Shown: positions 23,556 to 34,298 of the stretch, piece after piece
Layout: each line of letters begins with the position of its first letter
Position numbering within the stretch: position 1 is the stretch's first letter
Assembly: GCF_032118995.1 (NCBI RefSeq)
Contig: NC_092667.1
Coordinates: forward strand, 4,952,931-5,016,930
Direction of reading: 5' to 3'
DNA from: Asterias amurensis
Lineage: Eukaryota > Echinodermata > Asteroidea > Forcipulatida > Asteriidae
Length of the DNA: 64,000 nucleotides
Notes under the pieces: generated by a model
Seen by the model: the letters and a program-made list of their open reading frames with translations, nothing else
What the model was told of the DNA's origin: nothing
Databases searched by the model: none
Made by a program: the position numbers and the translations under genes

Positions 23556-23870
23556 TGCACATCCTGAGTGGTGAATCATTCATACTTTCATTGTGTGGTG
23601 ATCTACCTATACTTACCCATGGTGAATCATTCATACTTTCCTTGTGTGGTGATCTACCTATATTTACCCATGGTGAATCATTCATACTTTCCTTGTGTGG
23701 TGATTTACCTATATTTACCCATGGTGAATCATTCATACTTTCCTTGTGTGGTGATTTACCTATATTTACCCATGGTGAATTATTCATACTTTCCTTGTGT
23801 GGTGATCTACCTATATTTATCCATGGTGAATCACTTATACTTTCCTTGTGTGGTGAATCATTCAAATCAA
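23556..23870 (+). repeat. 51-bp minisatellite, about 6 copies
   Basis: The unit is ccatggtgaatcattcatac followed by tttccttgtgtggtgatcta and cctatattta. Because 51 is a multiple of 3, several frames stay open (a 17-residue period such as ESFILSLCGDLPIFTHG). These are not taken as genes. Degenerate relatives continue at 24460-24760 and 24880-25090 (tgtgtggtgaactacccata). Confidence 0.85.
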
Positions 23871-24119
23871 AACTCCAAATTGATATGAATTGGTAGTTGT
23901 ATGTAGTTACATTTCTCTCACTATTCATTTAGGTTATTCAATTTAGGTGTGCTGATGTATGGAGTTGACAAACTTGGTTGCCATATAGTGGAGCCGGCAT
24001 GGGAATTTTCCCTCCTTTTAGGGAGGTTTTCGCCCATCTCATATATCAGCAATTAGCAGCCATGCAACTTTTCAGCTGATCAGCTGACTTTTTTTGTTTT
24101 GGTTTCCCCAGCCATTAAA

Positions 24120-24400
24120 AATTGAAGAACACAGTACAAAAACTTGCTGTGCCTGTTTCTGGAAATACCAAATTTGTTGTCAAAATACAGAGTTGCATGT
24201 GTGAAGTAGGTGACACTTTAGTGTCTAAATAGTTTCATTTGGTGTCAAAGAAAGAACAAAAAACAGTACAAAATCTTGCTGTGCCTGTTTCTGGAAATGT
24301 TTTTTTTTTTTTTTTTGCCAAAATAAAGAGTCGCAAGACTGAAATAGGTGACACTTTATTGTCTAAATAGGTTCGTTAGGTGTCAAAGAAAATTTGACAT
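24120..24400 (+). repeat. Tandem duplication of about 125 bp
   Basis: Two adjacent diverged copies share 'cttgctgtgcctgtttctgg' (24147 and 24275) and 'aggtgacactttagtgtcta' (24209 and 24345 with one change). There is no coding signal. Confidence 0.65.
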
Positions 24401-25202
24401 TTCGTCTAAGGTGTATTTAGTTGTTCATAACATTTCAGGTGTATGCCAATATCTGGTGATTCACAATACTTACTCATGTGATGAATCACCATTGCTTTCC
24501 TTCTATGGTGAGTTATCAACACTTTTCTGTGTGGTGAACTACCCATAATTCCTTCACAGTAAAGTCACCAACACTTCCACATGTGTTGTACATTCTTGAT
24601 CCCTTCTGAATGGGGATCTACTCGTAAATCCCTTGAGTTTACACTCAAACTTCCTTTGAATCATCTAAACACCCCCCCCCCCCCCCCCGGTGTAGTGAAT
24701 CACTCATACTTCCTCTGTGTGATGATTTACCCATACTTCAAAGTCTTGCTGTGCTTTGAAGTGTCTCCTTTTTGTATCAGAGTGCCTGAATAAGTAAGTG
24801 TCTATGAAAGTATTTATTCTTAGGAGTCAAAGTAACAATTAGTCTAGTTAGTTATAGTTAACGTTTCAGGGGTGTGCCAATAATCTTGTGTGGTTAACTC
24901 CTCACACTTTCCTTTGTGTGGTGGTCAACCTATTCTTTACACTGTGGTAAATGACACTTCTCCTTGTGTTGTGGACTACTCACACTTTATCCGTGTGGTG
25001 AACTATCCATACTACCCCTTGTATGGTGAAAATAACCACCTTGACTTATGTTTAGATTTATCCACACTTATCCCTGTGTGGTGAATCATTAAGACATTCC
25101 CCTTATGTCCCAAGATCCATCCCTTATCCGCACAAAGGTGTATGATTCAGATTCCAATACTTACAAAGTTGATCGAAATTCTTAGAAAATCAAAGACAAA
25201 TT

Positions 25203-25770
25203 TTCCCTTGCAGATAATCAGGGCACTCTGATTGTCTTCTTTGGGAAACAGGTTTTACCAGTCAGAGAGCACTCTGATTGAACCTGTTCAAAAAGAAATT
25301 TTTAATTTTTGTTTGCATAACTTTTGGATGAACATAATTTAATCGATACCTTCCCTTGCGGATAATCAGGGCACTCTGATTGTCTTCTTGGGAAACAGGT
25401 TGTACCAGTCAGAGAGCACTCTGATTGAACCTGTTAAAAAAGAAATTTTTAATTTTTGTTTGCATAACTTTTGGATGAACATAATTTAATCGATACCTTC
25501 CCTTGCAGATAATCAGGGCACTCTGATTGTCTTCTTGGGAAACAGGTTGTACCAGTCAGAGAGCACTCTGATTGAACCTGTTCAAAAAGAAATTTTTAAT
25601 TTTTGTTTGCATAACTTTTGGATGAACATAATTTAATCGATACCTTCCCTTGCGGATAATCAGGGCACTCTGATTGTCTTCTTGGAAAACAGTTTCCCAG
25701 TCACAGAGCACTCTTGATTGAAATTGTTCAGAGAAATTTCAATTTTTGTTTGCAGAAATTTTAACTGCTA
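25203..25770 (+). repeat. 147-bp tandem repeats, about 4 copies
   Basis: Unit starts are at 25203, 25351, 25498 and 25645 (ttcccttgcagataatcagg). Each unit contains two ggcactctgattg or gagcactctgattg boxes and an aatcag/ctgatt inverted pair. Copies 2 and 3 are nearly identical and copy 4 is more diverged. Just downstream, 25960-26180 holds a two-copy 164-bp repeat with 'aatctcagtatcttgcagag'. Confidence 0.85.
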
Positions 25771-26329
25771 AGAATTGAGAGAAAACCCTTATCGCCCTTA
25801 TTACTGAATCATATGTCTTTGTGTAGTTTTTTTAATGTAGTTAGTTTAAACATGAGTTGCTCCTACCAAATAATGAGACCATGATAAAGAGTTGTTTTAA
25901 TTAAAACAATGATTTTTCTCACCAGCAAATTCATCATTTCAGAAGTTGGGCAAACGTAAACACAAAATTATAGAAATCTCAGTATCTTGCAGAGATATGG
26001 ACTTTTCTATCAAAAAAGGGGTCGATAATTTATTATTTTTTTTTATAGATCAAAGTAAGTATTTTAAAAAAGTATTGATTTTTCTTACCAAGCAAGTTGT
26101 TTTCAGACGTTTGTCAGAAATTGAGCAAAATTATGGAAATCTCAGTATCTTGCAGAGATATGGAAATTTCTATCAAATACAATGATAAAATTCCCTTACT
26201 TGTTGTTTTTTTCATTAGGGTTTTAGCTCTGAAAGATATTGAGAATACTTTTCAGAGTTCAAGGTAAAACCACAGAAATATCTTCTGGACTCATTGTGTA
26301 GGAGCAGCTCATTCGGATGAGTTTTTTAT

Positions 26330-26910
26330 GTATGTTAGGGCCTCATCCAAACCCACTGAAAAACTCGCAGAGTTGTGCAAACACCTGTGCCTGTTGGTGG
26401 ACCCCCTCGGCTGCCTGGAACAAGTGTTGGTCTTGTTGGTCTGGGTGCAATGGAAGGTATGTTCTCTGTTCACTGAAGTTCAATTAGATGCACCACTAGT
26501 GTTTTGTTTCACTGGTGTACCGCCTTACAAATTTGATGAGCTAGAGCGAAGCTATTTTTGGATGCATACATACTAGCGCATTTTCGAGCTGGAAAGTAGT
26601 GGTTGGTCCCTAAAACGTTTGGTTCGGCAAGATCTCTCAAGACGTCGGGATGAGGGCCCCTTATTATTTAGCCTTTTGTTGGTCACGTCACTCTTTTGTT
26701 CTCTAGTAAACAGGTTTGTGCTGGGGATCTTTTGAGATCAACAAAGGTGCCAAAAGATGTCTTTGTTTGAGCCAATGGAATCTGGACTTGGTGGATGATG
26801 AGGACTTCTATCCAGTTGATGAAATGATGGCTGGAGAAACATGTTCTGCTTGGTCATGCCACTTAACATCAAAAATATCTAGTAAGAACACTCATTCTAT
26901 TGCCTTTTAA
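26330..26910 (+). pseudogene. Exon-like pair (copy A), plus strand, left of the 56-bp array
   Basis: A first segment (26365-26457) reads RVVQTPVPVGGPPRLPGT in one frame and ends at a gtatgt donor. A second segment (26716-26870) reads GAKRCLCLSQWNLDLVDD, then EDFYPVDEMMAGETCSAW. Both have inverted counterparts at 30300-30745. No full ORF joins them, and I do not recognise the domain. It could be exons of the unrecognised plus-strand gene or a duplicated fragment. Confidence 0.4.
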
Positions 26911-26989
26911 TACCAAAGATGACATTGGATTCCTATTATTTGTAGATGTTTTGGATTGGTTGGTTTTAAGATGAGGTCAAGGGTTGCAT

Positions 26990-29900
26990 AATCTCAACAC
27001 TTTCATTGTGTTTTGAATTTACCTATAGTTCCCTTGCGTATTCTCAACACTTTCATTGTGTTTTGAATATACCCATAGTTCCCCTGGTCTTGCGTATTCT
27101 CAACACTTTCATTGTGTTTTGAATTTACAAATATTTCCCCTGGTCTTGTGTATTCTCAACACTTTCATTGTGTTTTGAATTTACAAATATTTCCCCTGGT
27201 CTTGCGTATTCTCAACACTTTCATTATGTTTTGAATTTACCCATAGTTACCCCTGGTCTTGCGTATTCTCAACACTTTCAATGTGTTTTGAATTTACCCA
27301 TAGTTCCCCTGGTCTTGCGTATTCTCAACACTTTCATTGTGTTTTGAATTTACCCATAGTTCCCCTGGTCTTGCATATTCTCAACACTTTCATTGTGTAG
27401 TGAATTTACCCATAGTTCCCCTGGTCTTGCGTATTCTCAACACTTTCATTGTGTTTTGAATTTACCCATAGTTCCCCTGGTCTTGCGTATTCTCAACACT
27501 TTCATTGTGTTTTGAATTTACCCATAGTTCCCCTGGTCTTGCGTATTCTCAACACTTTCATTGTGTTTTGAATTTACCCATAGTTCCCCTGGTCTTGCGT
27601 ATTCTCAACACTTTCATTGTGTTTTGAATTTACCCATAGTTCCCCTGGTCTTGCGTATTCTCAACACTTTCATTGTGTTTTGAATTTACCCATAGTTCCC
27701 CTGGTCTTGCGTATTCTCAACACTTTCATTGTGTTTTGAATTTACCCATAGTTCCCCTGGTCTTGCGTATTCGTAACACTTTCATTGTGTTTTGAATTTA
27801 CCCATAGTTCCCCTGGTCTTGCGTATTCTCAACACTTTCATTGTGTTTTGAATTTACCCATAGTTCCCCTGGTCTTGCGTATTCTCAACACTTTCATTGT
27901 GTTTTGAATTTACCCATAGTTCCCCTGGTCTTGCGTATTCTCAACACTTTCATTGTGTTTTGAATTTACCCATAGTTCCCCTGGTCTTGCGTATTCGTAA
28001 CACTTTCATTGTGTTTTGAATTTACCCATAGTTCCCCTGGTCTTGCGTATTCTCAACAACTGTCAATGTGTTTTGAATATACCCATAGTTACCCTGGTCG
28101 TGCGTATTCTCAACACTTTCATTGTGTTTTGAATTTACCCATAGTTCCCCTGGTCTTGCATATTCTCAACACTTTCATTGTGTTTTGAATAATAAACCCA
28201 TAGTTCCCCTGGTCTTACGATTCTCAACACTTTCATTGTGTTTTGAATTACCCATAGTTCCTCTGGTCTTGCGTATTCTCAACACTTTGATCGCGTTTTG
28301 AATTACCCATAGTTCCTCTGGTCTTGCGTATTCTCAACACTTTCGTTGTGTTTTGAATTTACCCATAATTCCCCTGGTCTTGCGTATTCTTAACACTTTC
28401 ATTGTGTTTTGAATTTACCCATAATTACCCTGGTCTTGCGTATTCTCAACACTTTCACTGTGTTTTGAATTTACCCACAGTTCCTCTGGTCTTGCGTATT
28501 CTCAACACTTTCATTGTGTTTTGAATTTACCCATAATTTCCCTGGGGTTGTGTATTCTAAACACTTTTATTGTGTTTGTTAATTTACCAATAGTTCCTCT
28601 GGTCTTGCGTATTCTCAACACTTTCTATGTGTTTTGAATTTACCCATAATTACCCCTGGTCTTGCGTATTCTCAACATTTTCATTGTGTTTTGAATATAC
28701 CCATAGTTACCCCTGGTCTTGCGTATTCTTAACACTTCCATTGTGTTTTGAATTTACCCATAGTTCCTCTGGTCTTGCGTATTCTCAACACTTTCAATGT
28801 GTTTTGAATTTACCCATAATTACCCCTGGTCTTGCGTATTCTCAACACTTTCATTGTGTTTTGAATATACCCATAGTTACCCCTGGTCTTACGTATTCTC
28901 AACACTTCCATTGTGTTTTGAATTTACCCATAGTTCCCCTGGTCTTGTGTATTCTCAACACTTTCATTGTGTTTTGAATTTACCCATAGTTACCCTTGGT
29001 CTTGCGTATTCTCAACACTTTCATTGTGTTTTGAATTTACCCATAGTTCCTCTGGTCTTGCGTGTTCTCAACACTTTCATTGTGTTTTGAATTTACCCAT
29101 AATTTCCCTGGGGTTGTGTATTCTCAACACTTTTATTGTGTTTGTTAATTTACCAATAGTTCCTCTGGTCTTGCGTATTCTCAACACTTCCAATGTGTTT
29201 TGAATTTACCCATAGTTCCCCTGGTCTTGTGTATTCTCAACACTTCCATTGTGTTTTGAATTTACCCATAGTTCCCCTGGTCTTGTGTATTCTCAACACT
29301 TTCATTGTGTTTTGAATTTACCCTAGTTACCCCTGGTCTTGCGTATTCTCAACACTTTCATTGTGTTTTGAATTTACCCATAGTTACCCCTGGTCTTGCG
29401 TGTTCTCAACACTTTCATTGTGTTTTGAATTTACAAATAGTTACCCCTGGTCTTGCGTATTCTCAACACTTTCATTGTGTTTTGAATTTACCCATAGTTA
29501 CCCCTGGTCTTGCGTGTCCCAACACTTTCATTGTGTTTTGAATTTACAAATAGTTACCCCTGGTCTTGCGTATTCTCAACACTTTCATTGTGTTTTGAAT
29601 TTACCCATAGTTACCCCTGGTCTTGCGTGTTCTCAACACTTTCATTGTGTTTTGAATTTACAAATAGTTACCCTGGTCTTGCGTATTCTCAACACTTTCA
29701 TTGTGTTTTGAATTTACCCATACTCCCCCTGGTGTGGTGTATTCTCTACATTTTCATTTGTTTTTAGAATTACCCATACTTCCCCTGGTGATGCATGTTC
29801 TCTACACTTTCACATGTGTTTTGAATTACCAATACGTCACCTGGTTGTGTAGTCTCTATACTTTCCCCTGTGTTTTGACTTACCCATACTTCCCCTGATG

Positions 29901-30150
29901 CACTTTCATTGTGTTTTGAATTACCCATTATCCCCTTATGTGGCGTATTCTCTACACTTTCACTTGTGTTTTGAACTACCCATACTTCCCCTGATGTGGC
30001 GTAATCTGTACACTTTCACTTGTGTATTACCCATACGTCCCCTGGTTGTGTATTCTCTATACTTTCACTTGTGCTTTGAATTACCCATACTTCCCCTGAT
30101 GTGGCGTATTCTCTACACTTTCACTTGTGTTTTGAATTACCCATACTGAA
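26990..30150 (+). repeat. 56-bp minisatellite, about 55 copies
   Basis: The core unit is tattctcaacactttcattg followed by tgttttgaatttacccatag and ttcccctggtcttgcg. The central part (about 27400-28040) is highly homogenised. The right end (29720-30150) is diverged toward ttcccctgatgtggcgtatt. The 56-bp period shifts frame by two each unit, yet long frames survive because few stops occur in any frame. The peptide cycles through CFEFTHSYPWSCVFSTLSL-like text. These ORFs are shadows of the repeat. Confidence 0.95.
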
Positions 30151-30297
30151 TATTGATCCAATGTCATCTCCAGTATCATTTATTGGCAAACATGCAGTGA
30201 GAAAACATCACTACTTATCATGCTCAAAGTTTTAAACAAATTTGTGACGTTTGTGATAATACGTCAGCACTTTTCTGAAGAATTTTTGCAACTTGCT

Positions 30298-30750
30298 TTA
30301 CCCACAATTGGTAACAAAATTACTGCCCATTAAAGAACTTGTTTCTCCGACCAGCACACCATCATCTGGATAGAAGTTGTCATCATCCGTCGAGTTAGGA
30401 TCCCATTGGAACAAGCGTCGACACCTCTTAGCACCACCAGTGCAGCTTGGTTGCGAAACCACAATCGGTGAAATCCTAAGCACTCTTGAGGGCACCATTT
30501 CATTTAAGCAAGCAACAACTACTTTCTGCTCAGCACTTCTGCGTCTAAAACAAAGCGCTAAATTGCGTCTAGCTCGTTAGATTTGTAAGACAGTACATTG
30601 TTGTTACAAACCACTAGTAGCGCATCTGATTGAACTTCACTGAACAGAGAACATATCAACCATTGCACTTTGGACCTTTAGATCATCATAAGTTCCAGGT
30701 GGCCGAGGGGGTCCACCGACAGGCACAGGTGTTTGCACGACTCTGCTTTT
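30298..30750 (-). pseudogene. Exon-like pair (copy B), inverted relative to copy A, right of the 56-bp array
   Basis: On the minus strand 30745-30665 reads RVVQTPVPVGGPPRPPGT after a cag acceptor. Then 30498-30330 reads GAKRCRRLFQWDPNSTDD, then DNFYPDDGVLVGETSS. Protein identity to copy A is clear in both segments. Conservation of the reading frame in both copies suggests they were coding when duplicated. The family is unknown. Confidence 0.45.
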
Positions 30751-30856
30751 TTTTTGGCCAAAATTTTCAATAAAAAATTGAACAGAACTCTCCTTGTAAC
30801 TTGTGTTTTATTTGTATCAACCCTCCCCCCCCCCCCAATTCAAATATGGAAGGCCC

Positions 30857-30945
30857 ATCTTATCCCGATGGAACCCACCCCCACACTGTAAGGACCAATG
30901 TTAGCCCCCCTACAGTGTGGGGGTGGGTTCCATCGGGTTAAGATG
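30857..30945. repeat. Perfect 27-bp inverted repeat (hairpin) with 20-nt loop
   Basis: Left arm 30864-30890 (cccgatggaacccaccccca, then cactgta) and right arm 30911-30937 are perfect reverse complements. After one mismatch the pairing extends seven more bases on each side (atctta / taagat). It lies between copy B and the 48-bp array. It could be a very short MITE or a transcribed hairpin. Confidence 0.8.
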
Positions 30946-31204
30946 AACCCTCAGGCCACCATGTTTAACTACAATGCAGTTGGGTATGTATAAAGTCGCT
31001 TTTAGCTAAGTTTTTTTTGGCGCATATGAAATTAGGTGTAAAAATAATACACACCCATTGCTGCACTGTGTTCAAATATGGCGGCCAAGTAGACGACTCA
31101 AGTAATAATGAGATATTAGTCTGCGACTTTAGGGCAACCAAAACTTAAATTGATTCACCCCTAAAAATAGCCTTTATTTTCGTACGCACAAAACCAAACT
31201 TAAA

Positions 31205-33995
31205 ATATTTAAACCCACAAGGCCTTGCAACAAATTTAAAGCAAAGTTTGATAAAACCATAAGGCTATAGCCTTGCCCACATTTTTAAGCAAAATTTGAC
31301 AAAATTTGACAAAAACCATAAGTCAACAATTTTCAAGCAAAATTTGATAAAACCATAAGGCTATAGTCTTGCCTACATTTTCAGGCAAAAACCATAAGGC
31401 TATAGCCTTGCAACAATTTTCAAGCAAAATTTGATAAAACCATAAGGCTATAGCCTTGCAACAATTTTCAAGCAAAATTTGATAAAACCATAAGGTCATA
31501 GCCTTGCAACCATTTTCAAGCAAAATTTGATAAAACCATTAGGCAATAGCCTTGCAACCATTTTCAGGCAAAATTTAATAAAACCATAAGGCTTTAGCCT
31601 TGCAACCATTTTCAAGCAAAATTTGATAAAACCATAAGGCTATAGCCTTGCAACCATTTTCAGGCAAAATTTGATAAAACCATAAGACTATAGCCTTGCC
31701 TACATTTTCAGGCAAAAACCATAAGGTTATAGCCTTGCAACAATTTTCAAGCAAAATTTGATAAAACCATAAGGTTTTGCAACCATTTTCAGGCAAAATT
31801 TAATAAAACCATAAGGCTTTAGCCTTGCAACCATTTTCAAGCAAAATTTGATAAAACCATAAGGCTATAGCCTTGCAACCATTTTCAAGCAAAATTTGAT
31901 AAAACCATAAGACTACAGCCTTGCCTACATTTTCAGGCAAAAACCATAAGCCTATAGCCTTGCAACAATTTTCAAGCAAAATTTGATAAAAACATAAGGC
32001 TATAGCCTTGCACACATTTTCAAGCAATATTTGATAAAACCATAAGGCTATAGCCTTGCAACCATTTTCAGGCAAAATTTGATAAAACCATAAGGCTATA
32101 GCCTTGCAACCATTTTCAAGCAAAATTTGATAAAACCATAAGACTATAGCCTTGCCTACATTTTCAGGCAAAAACCATAAGCCTATAGCCTTGCAACCAT
32201 TTTCAGGCAAAATTTGATAAAACCATAAGGCTATAGCCTTGCAACCATTTTCAAGCAAAATTTGATAAAACCATAAGACTATAGCCTTGCCTACATTTTC
32301 AGGCAAAAACAATTTTGAAGCAAAATTTGATAAAACCATAAGGCTATAGCCTTGCCTACATTTTCAGGCAAAAACCATTTTCAAGCAAAATTTTCAAGCA
32401 AAATTTGATAAAACCATAAGGCTATAGCCTTGCAACCATTTTCAGGCAAAATTTAATAAAACCATAAGGCTTTAGCCTTGCAACCATTTTCAAGCAAAAT
32501 TTGATAAAACCATAAGGCTATAGCCTTGCAACCATTTTCAGGCAAAATTTGATAAAACCATAAGGCTTTAGCCTTGCAACCATTTTCAGGCAAAAACAAT
32601 TTTGAAGCAAAATTTGATAAAACCATAAGGCTATAGCCTTGCCTACATTTTCAGGCAAAATTTGATAAAACCATAAGGTTTATAGCCTTGCAACAATTTT
32701 CAAGCTAAATTTGATAAAACCATAAGGCCTTGCAACCATTTTCAGGCAAAATTTGATAAAACCATAAGACTATAGCCTTGCCTACATTTTCAGGCAAAAA
32801 CCATAAGGCTATAGCCTTGCAACAATTTTCAAGCAAAATTTGATAAAACCATAAGGCTATAGCCTTGCACACATTTTCAAGCAATATTTGATAAAACCAT
32901 AAGGCTATACCCTTGCAACCATTTTCGGGCAAAATTTGATAAAACCATAAGGCTATAGCCTTGCAACCATTTTCAAGCAAAATTTGATAAAACCATAAGA
33001 CTATAGCCTTGCCTACATTTTCAGGCAAAAACCATAAGGCTATAGCCTTGCACACATTTTCAAGCAATATTTGATAAAACCATAAGGCTATAGCCTTGCC
33101 TACATTTTCAGGCAAAAACAATTTTGAAGCAAAATTTGATAAAACCATAAGGCTATAGCCTTGCCTACATTTTCAGGCAAAAACCATAAGGCTATAGCCT
33201 TGCAACAATTTTCAAGCAAAATTTGATAAAACCATAAGGCTATAGCCTTGCAACCATTTTCAGGCAAAATTTAATAAAACCATAAGGCTTTAGCCTTGCA
33301 ACCATTTTCAAGCAAAATTTGATAAAACCATAAGGCTATAGCCTTGCAACCATTTTCAGGCAAAATTTGATAAAACCATAAGGCTTTAGCCTTGCAACCA
33401 TTTTCAAGCAAAATTTGATAAAACCATAAGACTATAGCCTTGCAACAATTTTCAAGCAAAATTTGATAAAACCATAAGGCTATAGCCTTGCAACCATTTT
33501 CAGGCAAAATTTGATAAAACCATAAGGCTACAGCCTTGCAACCATTTTCAGGCAAAATTTGATAAAACCATAAGGCTTTAGCCTTGCAACCATTTTCAAG
33601 CAAAATTTGATAAAACCATAAGGCTTGCAACCATTTTCAGGCAAAATTTGATAAAACCATAAGGCTTTAGCCTTGCACACATTTTCAAGCAAAAATTGAT
33701 AAAACCATAAAGCCTTGCCTACATTTTCAGGCAAAAACCATAAGGCTATAGCCTTGCAACAATTGTGAAGCAAAATTTGATAAAACCATAAGGCTATATA
33801 TAGCCTTGCACACATTTTCAAGCAAAATTTGATAAAACTATAAGGCTGTAGCCTTGCAACAATTTTCAAGCAAAATTTGATAAAACCGTATTTTCAAGCA
33901 AAATTTGATAAAACCATAAACTTATAGCCTTGCCTACATTTTCAGGCAAAAACCATAAAGCAACCATTATCAAGTAAAATTTGATAGTAGAAGCA
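31205..33995 (-). repeat. 48-bp / 39-bp compound minisatellite, about 60 units
   Basis: The long unit (48 bp) contains ggctatagccttgcaaccat, then tttcaagcaaaatttgataa and aaccataa. The short unit (39 bp) replaces the middle with ttttcaggcaaaaaccataa. Long and short units alternate in blocks (higher-order structure). Each long unit centres on the perfect palindrome aaggctatagcctt. Both lengths are multiples of 3, so minus-strand frames of 110-180 codons stay open (period ENGCKAIALWFYQILL). They are not called genes. Degenerate copies recur at 34590-34850, inside an intron of the neighbouring gene. Confidence 0.95.
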
Positions 33996-34298
33996 GATTG
34001 GGAAACCTGCTCGTGTCGAGATTTTTTCTGATGTCTAGATTTGTGTTTTCGTAAAGAACCGATGCCTGTAATACAAATATGTTAAATTGCTCCGTGATTT
34101 TGTGTTACAATACGCAATAGCTTTGTGCATTCTAGGGTCAAATTTCATAGGTACACAATTTGTTAAGTCCAGCAGTTTTATCAGATTTTTGTTGAAAATT
34201 GAAAAAATCACAAGGAAGGGGTAAGTAGGCTAAGTCCAGCAGTTTTATTCAATCTGGGCGGACTTATACAACGTCACAAGGGGTAGTCAGCAGTTGTA

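Noticed and set aside
23555-23928. ORFs of 106-126 aa with 17-residue periodicity on both strands
   Set aside because: A 51-bp repeat keeps several frames open at once. Open frames on both strands indicate a repeat artefact rather than a gene.
28627-29898. Series of overlapping ORFs such as CFEFTHSYPWSCVFST
   Set aside because: They are the 56-bp minisatellite read through frame rotation. There are no splice sites or composition change.
31323-33869. Minus-strand ORFs up to 179 aa with ENGCKAIALWFYQILL repeats
   Set aside because: 48- and 39-bp units are multiples of three, so the frame stays open by arithmetic. The palindromic unit and intronic stray copies argue for a satellite.
26990-34000. 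Regularly spaced direct repeats resembling CRISPR arrays
   Set aside because: Units are contiguous with no unique spacers, the genome is eukaryotic and there are no cas genes.
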